A stretch of DNA of 64,000 nt from Marinibacterium anthonyi (GTDB lineage: Bacteria > Pseudomonadota > Alphaproteobacteria > Rhodobacterales > Rhodobacteraceae), in contig CP031585.1 of NCBI GenBank assembly GCA_003217735.2, positions 5,473,501-5,537,500 on the forward strand, given 5' to 3'. The notes beneath the pieces were generated by a model. It ran no database searches. It was given only the letters and a program-made list of their open reading frames with translations, and was not told where the DNA came from. This document shows positions 49,978 through 59,331 of the stretch, one piece after another; within the stretch, counting starts at the first letter, position 1; each line of letters starts with the position of its first letter. The position numbers were made by a program, and so were the translations under genes.

Positions 49978-52863
49978 ATGTTTGCCGAACTCTCCATAAC
50001 CTCGAACTTCACCTTCCTCACCGGGGCCTCCCACCCCGAGGAATACATGGACCGTGCCGCCTCCCTTGGCCTGCCCGCCATCGCCATCGCCGACGACAAT
50101 TCCGTCGCCGGCATCGTCCGCGCCCACACCCGGGCCCGCAAGATCCGCCGCCTGGTGCAGGAACGGCTCGACTGGGACGCGGCACACACCCTCATCGGCC
50201 CGCCCGCGCCGCCGGACCTGCCCCTTCCGCCCTCCGCCCCGATCCGCAACGCGCCCCGCCTGATCCCCGCCGCGCGGCTGCTGTTCACCGATGCCTCGCC
50301 CGTCACCGCGCTGCCGAACGACCGGCAGGGCTGGGCCAACCTTTGCCGGATCCTGTCCGCGGGGCGGCTGAGGGCCAAGAAGGGCGATTGCATCCTCACC
50401 CTCCACGACCTCCTGGAACGCCCCGCTGGCCTGCACCTGCTGATCTGGCCGCAAGGCGACTGGCCCGCCACCGCCCGCCGGCTGGCACAGGCCTGTCCGG
50501 GCCGGGTCCATGTCCTTCTGTCGCCCCGCTACGACGGCGCCGACACCACCCATTTCGACAAGATTACCACGCTGTCCCAATCCCTTGGCCTCGACACCAT
50601 CGCCTCTGCCGCGCCGCTGATGCACCATGGCGGCCGCCGCCGCATGGCCGATGTCCTGTCGGCCATCCGCCTTGGCCGGCGGGTCGAACAGCTGGGCCGC
50701 AACGCACTGGCCAACGCCGAACAGCGCCTGCGCGGCGCCGCCGACCTGCGCCGCATCTTCACCCCCCACGAAGATGCCATCGACCGCGCCGGGGCCCTGG
50801 CCGAAACCCTCACCTTCTCGCTGGACGAGTTGCGCTACGAATACCCCTCCGAAGGCACCGAAACGGAAACCCCGGCCCAACGCCTGTCGCGCCTGGCGCA
50901 CGAAGGCCTCGACTGGCGCTACCCGGGCGGCGCGCCGCAGCGGGTGCGCGACATGCTGGCCCATGAACTCGACCTGATCTCGCGCCTGAAATACGATCCC
51001 TATTTCCTGACCGTCCGCGACATCGTCCATTTCGCCCGCTCGCGGAACATCCTCTGCCAGGGCCGCGGATCGGCGGCCAATTCCGTGGTCTGCTACTGCC
51101 TGGGCGTGACCTCGGTCTCACCGGAAATCGGCACCATGGTCTTTGAACGCTTCGTGTCCGAAGCCCGCGATGAACCCCCCGACATCGACGTCGACTTCGA
51201 ACACGAACGGCGCGAGGAGGTGATCCAGCACATCTATCAACGCTACGGCCGGGAACGCGCCGGTCTCTGCGCCACGGTCATCCACTACCGCGGCAAACGC
51301 GCCATCCGCGAAGTGGGGCGCGCCATGGGCCTGACCGAAGACACGATCTCCGCCATGTCCTCGCAGCTCTGGGGGTTCTTTTCCGCAAAGGGCCTGGAGG
51401 CACAGCGCATGGCCGAGATCGGGCTGGATCCATCCGACCGCCGCCTGCAACAGACGATGGAGCTGGTCTACGAAATCGTGGGGTTCCCCCGGCATTTGTC
51501 ACAACATGTGGGCGGGTTCATCATCACCGAAGGCCGCCTGGATGAACTGGTCCCGATCGAGAACGCAACGATGGAGGATCGCACGGTCATCTGCTGGGAC
51601 AAGGACGACATCGACACTTTGGGCATCCTGAAGGTCGACGTGCTGTCGCTTGGCATGCTCACCTGCATCCGCAAGGCCTTCGACCTGATCGAACGCCACC
51701 ACAAGACGGCCCACACCCTGGCGACGCTGCCGCCCGAGGATCCCCGGGTCTACGACATGCTCTGCCGGGCGGATTCCATCGGGGTCTTCCAGGTGGAAAG
51801 CCGGGCGCAGATGAACTTCCTGCCCCGGATGAAGCCGCGCAATTTCTACGACCTGGTGATCGAGGTCGCCATCATCCGCCCCGGCCCGATCCAGGGCGAC
51901 ATGGTGCATCCCTACATCCGCCGCCGCAACGGCGAGGAACCGGTCAGCTTCCCGTCCGACGAGCTGGGCGCGGTGCTGGGCAAGACGCTGGGCGTGCCCC
52001 TGTTCCAGGAACAGGCCATGCAGATCGCCATCGTCGGCGCGGGCTTCACCCCGGACCAGGCGGACCGGCTCAGGCGCTCGCTCGCGACCTTCAAGAAACA
52101 CGGGTCGGTCAGCGAATTCAGGGCCCTGTTCCTGAAGGGCATGGCGAAAAACGGTTACGACGCCGATTTCGCCCAACGCTGCTTTTCCCAGATCGAAGGC
52201 TTCGGGTCCTACGGGTTCCCCGAAAGCCACGCGGCGTCCTTTGCGTTGCTGGTCTACGCCTCGGCCTGGATCAAGCGCCATCATCCGGGCATCTTCGCCT
52301 GCGCCCTGCTGAATTCCCAGCCGATGGGCTTCTACGCGCCGGCCCAGATCGTGCGCGACGCGCGCGAACACGGGGTGGAGGTGCGCCCCGTCGATATCAA
52401 CGCCAGCTTCTGGGACAACGCGATGGAGCCCGACGACGCGGGCGGCCTCGCCCTGCGGCTGGGGTTCCGCCAGATCAGCGGACTGGCCGAGGAAGAGGTG
52501 GGGTGGCTGACGGGCGCGCGGGCCAATGGCTACCGGGCTTTGGGGGATGTCTGGCGCAGGGCTGGGCTGGGGCCCAAGGTCCTGCAAAAGCTGGCCGAAG
52601 CGGATGTCTTCGCCGGCATCGGTCTCACGCGGCGCGACGCGTTGTGGGAAGCCAAGGCCATCGCCTCGGCCAAGCCCCTGCCGCTTTTTGCCAGCGATAT
52701 CGACGGAGAGGTTCACGACGAACCCGCAGCCATCTTGCCCGAGTTGACGCTGGGCGAGGCGGTGGCGGAGGATTACGTGGCGCTTCAGCTCAGCCTCAAG
52801 GCGCATCCCATGACGCTTTTGCGGGCGGGCTTCACGCTGGCGGGGGGGGCGATACCGCGCTGA
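49978..52863 (+). CDS. dnaE2: Error-prone DNA polymerase DnaE2/ImuC, C-terminally truncated
   Basis: A 961-residue C-family polymerase alpha subunit for damage-induced mutagenesis. The PHP domain opens FAELSITSNFTFLTGASHPE with the inactive AIADDNSVAG form typical of DnaE2. Polymerase residues are present (PPDIDVDFEHERREE with Asp402/Asp404, KVDVLSLGML, PESHAASFALLVYASAWIK). The family is usually about 1,050-1,170 residues: this one stops right after LSLKAHPMTLLRAG and lacks the C-terminal OB-fold. Its last codons (IPR, stop) lie inside a composite hairpin element. No imuA/imuB genes adjoin it. No Shine-Dalgarno sequence; a LexA box lies upstream. The product may still work or may be decaying. 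Confidence 0.92.
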   Translation: MFAELSITSNFTFLTGASHPEEYMDRAASLGLPAIAIADDNSVAGIVRAHTRARKIRRLVQERLDWDAAHTLIGPPAPPDLPLPPSAPIRNAPRLIPAARLLFTDASPVTALPNDRQGWANLCRILSAGRLRAKKGDCILTLHDLLERPAGLHLLIWPQGDWPATARRLAQACPGRVHVLLSPRYDGADTTHFDKITTLSQSLGLDTIASAAPLMHHGGRRRMADVLSAIRLGRRVEQLGRNALANAEQRLRGAADLRRIFTPHEDAIDRAGALAETLTFSLDELRYEYPSEGTETETPAQRLSRLAHEGLDWRYPGGAPQRVRDMLAHELDLISRLKYDPYFLTVRDIVHFARSRNILCQGRGSAANSVVCYCLGVTSVSPEIGTMVFERFVSEARDEPPDIDVDFEHERREEVIQHIYQRYGRERAGLCATVIHYRGKRAIREVGRAMGLTEDTISAMSSQLWGFFSAKGLEAQRMAEIGLDPSDRRLQQTMELVYEIVGFPRHLSQHVGGFIITEGRLDELVPIENATMEDRTVICWDKDDIDTLGILKVDVLSLGMLTCIRKAFDLIERHHKTAHTLATLPPEDPRVYDMLCRADSIGVFQVESRAQMNFLPRMKPRNFYDLVIEVAIIRPGPIQGDMVHPYIRRRNGEEPVSFPSDELGAVLGKTLGVPLFQEQAMQIAIVGAGFTPDQADRLRRSLATFKKHGSVSEFRALFLKGMAKNGYDADFAQRCFSQIEGFGSYGFPESHAASFALLVYASAWIKRHHPGIFACALLNSQPMGFYAPAQIVRDAREHGVEVRPVDINASFWDNAMEPDDAGGLALRLGFRQISGLAEEEVGWLTGARANGYRALGDVWRRAGLGPKVLQKLAEADVFAGIGLTRRDALWEAKAIASAKPLPLFASDIDGEVHDEPAAILPELTLGEAVAEDYVALQLSLKAHPMTLLRAGFTLAGGAIPR

Positions 52864-52948
52864 AGCGCGGTGCCTTCGGCGAGAGGTATTTGTGCAAAGG
52901 TGAAGCAGAAGCGCCGCGCTCTTGTTTTCACCTTTGACAAAATACCTC
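52854..52948. repeat. Composite intergenic hairpin element, copy C
   Basis: ACCGCGC-TGAA-GCGCGGT, then GCCTTCGGCGAG, then arms GAGGTATTTGTGCAAAGGTG (from 52883) and its partner ending ACAAAATACCTC at 52948; 19 of 22 arm positions pair. The loop of the first hairpin contains the dnaE2 stop codon. It lies between convergent dnaE2 and folC. Confidence 0.8.
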
Positions 52949-52986
52949 CGGGGGAGTCCTCCAACGGAGGACGGGGGCAGCGCCCC

Positions 52987-54255
52987 CTACCCGTTCCGCC
53001 GCAAGATCGATCCGGCAAGGTAGAGCGACCCACAGATCAGAATCCGTTCCGCGCTTTCTCCGGCCAGCGCCACGGCCTCTTCCGTCGTTGCCGCGACTTC
53101 GGCGTTCATGCCAACGGCGCGGGCGCGTTCGGCCAGGACCTCGGGGTCCAGGCCATTTGGTTCCCCGGGAATCGGCACCGCGATCAGGCGGTCGGTGATC
53201 CGGGCCAGTGGCGACAGGAAACCGCTGCAATCCTTGGTGTTCATCATGCCCGTGATCAGTACCGTCGGGCGCGGCGACAGCCCGCCCAGCAGATCGGCCA
53301 ACGCGATGCCCGCCGCGGGATTATGGCCGCCGTCAAGCCAGAGCTCGCGATTACCGGCCGCCTCGACCAGCGGTCCGGTCGTCAGGCGTTGCATCCGGGC
53401 GGGCCAGGAGACGTTTTCCATCGCGGCGATGGCGCCGGTTTCGTCCACGCCCAGGGTCCGCAACACGCTCAGCGCGGCGCCGGCGTTGTCGTATTGGTGA
53501 CGACCGCGAAGGGCCGGCAGGGGCAGGTCCAGCAGACCGGTTTCATCCTGATAGACCAGACGGCCGCGTTCTTCCGCAACCTGCCAGTGTTCGCCCTGCA
53601 CCAGCAAAGGCGCGCCGGCGCGGGCGGCGACGCGTTCGATGACCTCCATCGCGCGGGGATCCTGGCGGCTGACCACGCAGGGGACGCCGCGCTTGATGAT
53701 CCCGGCCTTTTCGCCCGCGATGGCCTCGATCGTGTCACCCAGGAATTGTTCGTGATCCATCGACACCGGCGTGATCACCGTGGCCACCGGATCGTCGACC
53801 ACGTTGGTCGCATCCAGGCGCCCGCCAAGGCCGACCTCCAGCAGGGTGTAATCCGCCGGCGTTTCGGCAAAGGCCAGCAGGGCGGCGCAGGTGGTGATCT
53901 CGAAATAGGTGATCTCTTCGCCGCCGTTGGCGTCGTAGCAGCGGTCCAGGGCGTCGATCAGCGCGGCTTCGGAGATCAGATCTCCGGCCAGGCGGACGCG
54001 TTCGTGGAACCGGGCGAGGTGGGGCGAGGTATAGGCATGGACGCGCTTGCCCGCCCCTTCCAATCCGGCGCGGATCATCGCCTGGGTCGATCCCTTGCCG
54101 TTGGTTCCGGCGATGTGGATCACCGGGGGCAGGCGTTTTTCCGGGTGGCCCAGCCGGGCCAGCAGGCGCCACATGCGATCCAGGGTGAGGTCGATCACCT
54201 TGGGATGCAGCGCCATCATCCGTTCCAGGATGACATCGGACCCCTGCGCGGTCAT
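52987..54255 (-). CDS. folC: Folylpolyglutamate synthase / dihydrofolate synthase
   Basis: A 422-residue Mur-ligase-like enzyme that adds L-glutamate to dihydropteroate and to folates using ATP. The P-loop is HIAGTNGKGSTQAM (50-57), followed by YTSPHLARFHERVRL, the FEITTCAALLAFAE segment, VGLGGRLDATN and WLDGGHNPAAGIAL. Length matches the family. Its start overlaps the accD stop by three to four bases, the conserved accD-folC arrangement in proteobacteria. Confidence 0.95.
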   Translation of the reverse strand: MTAQGSDVILERMMALHPKVIDLTLDRMWRLLARLGHPEKRLPPVIHIAGTNGKGSTQAMIRAGLEGAGKRVHAYTSPHLARFHERVRLAGDLISEAALIDALDRCYDANGGEEITYFEITTCAALLAFAETPADYTLLEVGLGGRLDATNVVDDPVATVITPVSMDHEQFLGDTIEAIAGEKAGIIKRGVPCVVSRQDPRAMEVIERVAARAGAPLLVQGEHWQVAEERGRLVYQDETGLLDLPLPALRGRHQYDNAGAALSVLRTLGVDETGAIAAMENVSWPARMQRLTTGPLVEAAGNRELWLDGGHNPAAGIALADLLGGLSPRPTVLITGMMNTKDCSGFLSPLARITDRLIAVPIPGEPNGLDPEVLAERARAVGMNAEVAATTEEAVALAGESAERILICGSLYLAGSILRRNG

Positions 54256-55256
54256 TCAGAAGCTTTGCCAGAAGGCTTGGCCGCCGGTTTCGTCCCCGGC
54301 TTGGCCGCCGGGTTGTCCGAGGTCTTGACGGAGGTCTCTGGCGCGGGCGCGACGTCGACCGCCAGTTCCTCGGCGTTCGGGGGCGGCAGGTCGCCCTTGA
54401 TCGCGGGCGGCAGGTTCAGCAGCATCCGGATGATGGTGATCAGCTCGTCTTTCATCTCCATCCGGTGGGTCACCCGGTCGAGCATGCCGTGATCCAGCAG
54501 GTATTCGGCGCGCTGGAACCCATCGGGCAGCTTTTCGCGGATGGTCTGTTCGATGACGCGCGGGCCGGCGAAGCAGATCAGCGCGTTGGGTTCGGCGATA
54601 TGCACGTCGCCCAGCATCGCGTAGGACGCGGTCACGCCGCCCGTGGTCGGGTGGGTGAGCACGACGATATAGGGCAGGCCCGCCTCCTTCACCATTTCCA
54701 CGGCGACGGTGGTGCGGGGCATCTGCATCAGCGACAGGATGCCTTCCTGCATCCGCGCGCCACCGGCGGCGGAAAACAGGATCAGCGGGCGCTTCAGCCG
54801 TACCGCTTCCTGGGCCGCAGCGATGATGGCGTTGCCGACATACATGCCCATCGACCCGGCCATGAAGGAAAAGTCCTGCGCGGCGGCGACGATGGGCGTG
54901 CGGCCCATTTCCCCGGTGGCGACAAGCATCGCTTCCTTCTCGCCCGTGCCCTTCTGGGCCGCGCGCATGCGGTCGGGGTATTTCTTCTGGTCGCGGAAAT
55001 GCAGTGGGTCGGCCTTGGGCTCGGGCACCGCGACTTCGGTAAAGACGCCACCGTCGAACAGGGCCGCGAACCGATCCCTTGGCGTCAGCGCCATGTGATG
55101 GTTGCAGTTCGTGCAGACGTTCAGGTTGTCCGACAGTTCCCTGTGGAACAGCATCGTTCCGCAGTTACTGCATTTCTGCCACAGATTCTCGGGCGTCTCG
55201 CGGCGCGAGAAGATCGAGTTGATCCGCGGACGGACAAAGTTGTTGATCCAGTTCAT
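54252..55256 (-). CDS. accD: Acetyl-CoA carboxylase carboxyltransferase, beta subunit
   Basis: A 334-residue subunit that, with AccA, transfers CO2 from biotin to acetyl-CoA in fatty acid synthesis. The N-terminal zinc ribbon is Cys29/Cys32 (CSNC) and Cys48/Cys51 (CTNC); the crotonase-like core has MAGSMGMYVGNAI, SAAGGARMQEG, LTHPTTGGVTAS and FAGPRVIEQTI. The last 40 residues are a low-complexity tail of Ala, Lys, Pro and Ser (TKPAAKPSGKASE) beyond the conserved domain. folC follows with an overlapping start. Confidence 0.96.
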   Translation of the reverse strand: MNWINNFVRPRINSIFSRRETPENLWQKCSNCGTMLFHRELSDNLNVCTNCNHHMALTPRDRFAALFDGGVFTEVAVPEPKADPLHFRDQKKYPDRMRAAQKGTGEKEAMLVATGEMGRTPIVAAAQDFSFMAGSMGMYVGNAIIAAAQEAVRLKRPLILFSAAGGARMQEGILSLMQMPRTTVAVEMVKEAGLPYIVVLTHPTTGGVTASYAMLGDVHIAEPNALICFAGPRVIEQTIREKLPDGFQRAEYLLDHGMLDRVTHRMEMKDELITIIRMLLNLPPAIKGDLPPPNAEELAVDVAPAPETSVKTSDNPAAKPGTKPAAKPSGKASE

Positions 55257-55316
55257 TCACGCGCCCCTCGCTTCGGGTTCGGGGGCTGAAATAGGCTGCA
55301 TGGCCGGCAATTGCAA

Positions 55317-56216
55317 TCAACGCCGCAAGGCAAGTCGCGCAACCAGCCAGCAAACCAGCATCGACGCAAAGTCAACCGGGAGCCAGGCGCGCACCAGCGC
55401 GGGGTCCACAGCCGCCGCCGGGCTGACGAAAAGCGCCAGGCCATTCATGCTGTCGGTGACCGAAATGACCAGAAGCGCGGTGAAGTTGTTGGCGAAATGC
55501 ACCGCGATGGCGGGGCCCAGCGTGCCGGCCCGCGCGGTCAGATCCGCCATGAGGATGCCGAAGACCGCCGCCCAGACGGCGACCAGCAGCGCATTTTCGC
55601 CCGCCTCGGAGGGCACGTAATGGCCGGCGGCAAAGATCAGCGACGGCACGCCGATCCAGATCCACGGAGACCGGAACCGGGCGGCCAGTTGCTGCTGGAG
55701 GTAGCCCCGAAAGAGGATTTCCTCGGTCGAGACCTGGATCAGCAGGGCCACAAGCGACAGCGGCAGAAGGGCGATCCACCGGCCGACAGGCATGTTCAGC
55801 GTCAGCGACAGGCCGCTGTCCCAGGGCGGCAGCACCAGCAGGGCAAGGCCCAGCCCGACCAGCAGGATCAGCACGTCGCGGAATTGGGCCCAGGCCCTGC
55901 GCAGCGGGCCGATCAGGGTCGCGGGGCCACGGCCATGCAGCAGCCGCGCCGCCAGAACCGCCCCCAGCGCGAAGAAGGAAAACGTGCCAAGCAGCATCAC
56001 CAGCGCGCCGGGCGTCGTGCCGATGTGCCCCCCGGCCGAGGCGATCTCGGTCCGCCAGAAGCCGGGCGCCAGGGTCGACAGCACAGCCGCCAGCGCCATG
56101 TTCAGCGCCAGCCCGACCCCGACGATCACCACAAGTCCGACACCCAGGCGCCAGAGTTCCGGCCGGGTGCGCGCCGGCGCAACGAAATCCCCAAGGGCGG
56201 CCCAGCGGGACGCCAT
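55317..56216 (-). CDS. CPBP family intramembrane metalloprotease
   Basis: A 299-residue protein with about eight membrane helices and the three CPBP (Abi/CAAX-processing-like) motifs: STEEILFRGYL (Glu165, Glu166, Arg170), FAAGHYVP (His199) and AIAVHFANNF (His240, Asn244). These form the membrane active site of the Rce1-like glutamic/metal protease fold, so it is probably active. It starts one base after the stop of the large ABC/cyclic-nucleotide gene, so the two are translated from one mRNA. Its substrate is unknown; a role linked to the upstream protein is inferred from position only. Confidence 0.88.
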   Translation of the reverse strand: MASRWAALGDFVAPARTRPELWRLGVGLVVIVGVGLALNMALAAVLSTLAPGFWRTEIASAGGHIGTTPGALVMLLGTFSFFALGAVLAARLLHGRGPATLIGPLRRAWAQFRDVLILLVGLGLALLVLPPWDSGLSLTLNMPVGRWIALLPLSLVALLIQVSTEEILFRGYLQQQLAARFRSPWIWIGVPSLIFAAGHYVPSEAGENALLVAVWAAVFGILMADLTARAGTLGPAIAVHFANNFTALLVISVTDSMNGLALFVSPAAAVDPALVRAWLPVDFASMLVCWLVARLALRR

Positions 56217-56217
56217 G

Positions 56218-59200
56218 TCAGGCGTTTTCCTTGCTTGTGATCTCGTCAAAGGCCTCGCCGTCCTCTTCCGCGGTGATCCGTTTCATGTCCATCCCGCGTT
56301 TCTCGAGGAACCCGACAACGGCCTGAAGGTGGCCCGCGACGGTTTCCAGAAGGGCGACGGCCACCGTCGCATCGGCTTCGATCACGTCGCGGAATTCCTC
56401 GGCGCCGATGCGCAGGAAGCGGGTCTTCTCGACGGCAACCAGGTCCATCGTCCGGGGTTCCTTCATGATGACCGAAAGATCCCCGATCAGGCGGCCGGGT
56501 TCGACCACGGTGATCGGCTTGTCCCCGGGTTCGGCATTGGCCCATCGCAGTTCGGCCCGGCCCGACAGGCACAGATAGACCGCATCCGACGGCTGCCCGG
56601 CGCGAAAGATCACCTGGTCGGTGCGTGCCGAATACCAGCGGGCGGAAAACGCCAGCAGGCGCTGGTTGCGGGCATCCAGCCGCGAAAAAAGCTCTGTCGC
56701 GGAGATGGCGCGCAGCTTGTGGCGGAATTCCTCGGTGCCTTCCGACCCGGAGCCGGTCACCGACACTTCGGCGCCGTCGATCCGACCGTCCTTCAGTTCG
56801 ATCAGCATGTCGTATTCGGACGGGTTGCGGAACTTGCGTTCCATGAAGATCGTCGTGGTGTCGGGCAGCAGTTCGCGCAGGTTGTTGCGCGCCGCCGCCC
56901 GGGCCGCCGAATCATGGCTTTCCAGCACCCGGTCAAAGATCAGCAGGTCGGGCCGCTTCAGCGCCGCCCGGCTGAAGGCCGCGCGTTCGTGCAGCGTCTT
57001 GGGCAGGTTGGCGCCGCCCATGCCGGTGTGCAGGTCAAAGATCAGCCGGGCGATCCGCCAGCGCAGTCCTTCGTCCGACAGCAATTCGGCCACCACGTCC
57101 TCGACATCGTCGGCGCGGGCGCCGGCGTGCAGGGAAATCCGCCCGTAAAGCGCGTTTTCCAGCACCGTCAGGCGCGGCAGGTAGGTTTCCGGCGATACCG
57201 GCACGAACAGCTTCGCGCTCATCCTGCGCAGGGTCTCGCGGTGGGATTTGCGGACCTCGACGATGCGTTTCTGCAGTCGTTCGGGAAAGCCCGCGCCGAT
57301 CTGTTCGGCGGTCAGGGTGAAGGGGACGGTCATCAGCAGCAGCTGTTCGTCCCCGTCCAGCCCGTCATCGCCGCGCACCCGGCGCTTGGACACGATTTCG
57401 ACCAGGCGGCGGAACTGGTCCGGATCCAGCCCGACGCGGCGGAACAGCGGGTGATCGGTGCCGTCATGGCCGAAGGTGTGCAGCAGCGTGTCGACCACCG
57501 ACTGCCCGATGTTGAGCGCCTGCAGGCTGAGCCCTTCGCTTTCGATCAGGTCGCGGAACATCCGCGCCATTTCGATCCCGTTGGACGAAATCGGCGACCG
57601 GGGCGAGGCGAACAGCAGGTTGCCCGCCAACGGGACGGCCGGGTTGAACAGGTCCGGATCGAAGCGGAAGACGATGTCGTCCAGCCCCTTGTCGGCGATG
57701 CGTTCCTGAACCGTGTCGCGCAGGCCGACGATGGCGCTGGCCAGGTCGCGGTGCACCTCGGGCGAAATCCTCAGCTGCAGGGCGCGTCGAAAGATTTCCT
57801 CGTCCTGGCCGATGGCCTGGATCAGGCGGAACCACCAGCTGCCGACGTCGTCCCGGTCGGTATAGCCGCCGATGGAGGGATCGAACCAGTCGGCATCCAC
57901 CGGATCGGGGCAATTGCCGGATCGCCGCGCCTCGACCCCGGCGCGGCTTTTGGCCCAGTCGGAATCCTTCGGGTCGCCGGAATGCATCGAAAAGGGCATC
58001 AGCAGGTTCTGCCCCAGCGTGCCGTCGAACAGGTAGGGTTGCGAATGGGCGTAACCGATGCGCGCCGCGATCACCGCCTGGTGGACGGTGGACAGGTCGC
58101 GCCCGCCGATCTCGACCCGGCCACGTGTCGGCATGACCTCACGCGTCAGAAGCCCGGCCAGCGCGGCGCATTCGGCCGCGTTACCGCCCTGGATCGCCAG
58201 CCGGCTGCCGGCGGGGATGTCCAGCGAGATGTCCTCGAGCACGAGGTTGCCGTCCTCGTCCGTGACGGTGACGTCCTTGATCGAAATGTCGCCCTTCAGG
58301 CGCGGGATCTCGTCGGGGATGTTGTCGATCAGGCGTTCGTCGATCATCGACTTGGGCGCAAAGCGATCCATGACGATGGTCCAGCGCAGCGACATGTCCT
58401 GCACCTGGTTGTAGTAATCCAGCAGCTCTTTCCAGGGCGCGGCGATGTCCTTGTAGGCCGCCAGCCCCGCCACCAGCGCGCCGACGCTGATCTGGCCGTT
58501 GATCGCCAGGTAGCCGCCGACGAGGTAGAAGAAGAACGGCGTAAGCTGGGTGATCAGGTTGTTGAGGAACTTCATGAAGAACTTCTTCTGGTAGATCTTG
58601 AAGCGGATCTCGAAGATCCGCCCCAGACGATCCGTCAGAAGCGCGCTGCGGAAGCGCCAGCCGCCATTGGCCCGCAGGTCCGAGATGCCCGCCGCCGTTT
58701 CGCCGATTTCCGACGACAGGTGGCGGATCTCGACGATGCGGTCCTTGTTCAGCAGGTTGATCTGGCGCTGCAGCATCGGGATCAGCCAGGCCTGCAGCGG
58801 GATCAGCGCTATGGCGGCCAGCCCGAACCAGACGCTTTGCATGAACAGGAACGCGACGATGGTCAGCATCTGGCCGGCCTGGAACACCGGCTGGGCCACA
58901 GCATCGCCCATCAGCCCGCCCATCGGCTCGGCCTCGGAGGTGATCATCGACACCAGTTCGCCCTGGCTGGTGGTGCGGAAATAGGGCGCCGGAAAGCGCA
59001 TCATCCGGTCCAGCAACTGAAAGCGCAGCCGGCGCAACATGCGTTCCGACACGGTGCCCTTGTAGGTGTTGATCCGCATCTTGAAGACGCCCGAAGCCAG
59101 GACGGCGGCCAGGAACAGCACGCAGAGAAACACCAGGTATTCGACCTGGGTCAGCCGGATCCCCCAGACCGAGATCGTGGAATTCACCGCGCCGATGGCG

Positions 59201-59331
59201 TCGTTGATGATCTTCTTCGGCAACTCGAGAGAGATGTAGAGGAAGGGGAATGACAGCACCGTGAGGGCCAGCAGAATCAGCTGGTCGCGCTTGGAATAGC
59301 GCCAGATGAAGGCGAAAAGTGTACGGTCCAT
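56218..59331 (-). CDS. ABC-exporter-like protein with degenerate NBD and cyclic-nucleotide-binding domain
   Basis: A 1,037-residue membrane protein. Residues 1-325 look like an ABC exporter membrane domain (helices near 18-36, 62-84, 150-186, 255-275, 280-297). An ABC-like domain follows but is dead by sequence: the Walker A position is IQGGNAAECAALAG (381-392) with no GKS/T; the signature position reads NLPKTLHERAAFSRA instead of LSGGQ; Walker B is DLLIFDRV, with Arg for the catalytic Glu; and the H-loop is IFMERKF. A unique insertion of about 250 residues (about 450-705) splits it. Residues 880-1010 are a CRP-like cNMP fold (VIFRAGQPSDAVYLCLSGRA, PGRLIGDLSVIMKEPRTMDL). ATG 59331 lacks a clear ribosome site. 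CPBP protease follows. Confidence 0.88.
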   Translation of the reverse strand: MDRTLFAFIWRYSKRDQLILLALTVLSFPFLYISLELPKKIINDAIGAVNSTISVWGIRLTQVEYLVFLCVLFLAAVLASGVFKMRINTYKGTVSERMLRRLRFQLLDRMMRFPAPYFRTTSQGELVSMITSEAEPMGGLMGDAVAQPVFQAGQMLTIVAFLFMQSVWFGLAAIALIPLQAWLIPMLQRQINLLNKDRIVEIRHLSSEIGETAAGISDLRANGGWRFRSALLTDRLGRIFEIRFKIYQKKFFMKFLNNLITQLTPFFFYLVGGYLAINGQISVGALVAGLAAYKDIAAPWKELLDYYNQVQDMSLRWTIVMDRFAPKSMIDERLIDNIPDEIPRLKGDISIKDVTVTDEDGNLVLEDISLDIPAGSRLAIQGGNAAECAALAGLLTREVMPTRGRVEIGGRDLSTVHQAVIAARIGYAHSQPYLFDGTLGQNLLMPFSMHSGDPKDSDWAKSRAGVEARRSGNCPDPVDADWFDPSIGGYTDRDDVGSWWFRLIQAIGQDEEIFRRALQLRISPEVHRDLASAIVGLRDTVQERIADKGLDDIVFRFDPDLFNPAVPLAGNLLFASPRSPISSNGIEMARMFRDLIESEGLSLQALNIGQSVVDTLLHTFGHDGTDHPLFRRVGLDPDQFRRLVEIVSKRRVRGDDGLDGDEQLLLMTVPFTLTAEQIGAGFPERLQKRIVEVRKSHRETLRRMSAKLFVPVSPETYLPRLTVLENALYGRISLHAGARADDVEDVVAELLSDEGLRWRIARLIFDLHTGMGGANLPKTLHERAAFSRAALKRPDLLIFDRVLESHDSAARAAARNNLRELLPDTTTIFMERKFRNPSEYDMLIELKDGRIDGAEVSVTGSGSEGTEEFRHKLRAISATELFSRLDARNQRLLAFSARWYSARTDQVIFRAGQPSDAVYLCLSGRAELRWANAEPGDKPITVVEPGRLIGDLSVIMKEPRTMDLVAVEKTRFLRIGAEEFRDVIEADATVAVALLETVAGHLQAVVGFLEKRGMDMKRITAEEDGEAFDEITSKENA

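Noticed and set aside
52841-52850. The run of eight G at the end of dnaE2 as a frameshift hiding the missing domain
   Set aside because: No frame downstream encodes an OB-fold-like sequence; the repeat element and folC follow at once. A frameshift alone cannot explain the loss.
55792-59253. A 1,153-codon open frame on the plus strand opposite the ABC/cNMP gene
   Set aside because: Its translation is Arg/Gln/His/Val-rich with no domain, and it mirrors the third-codon GC bias of the real minus-strand gene. It is an antisense shadow.
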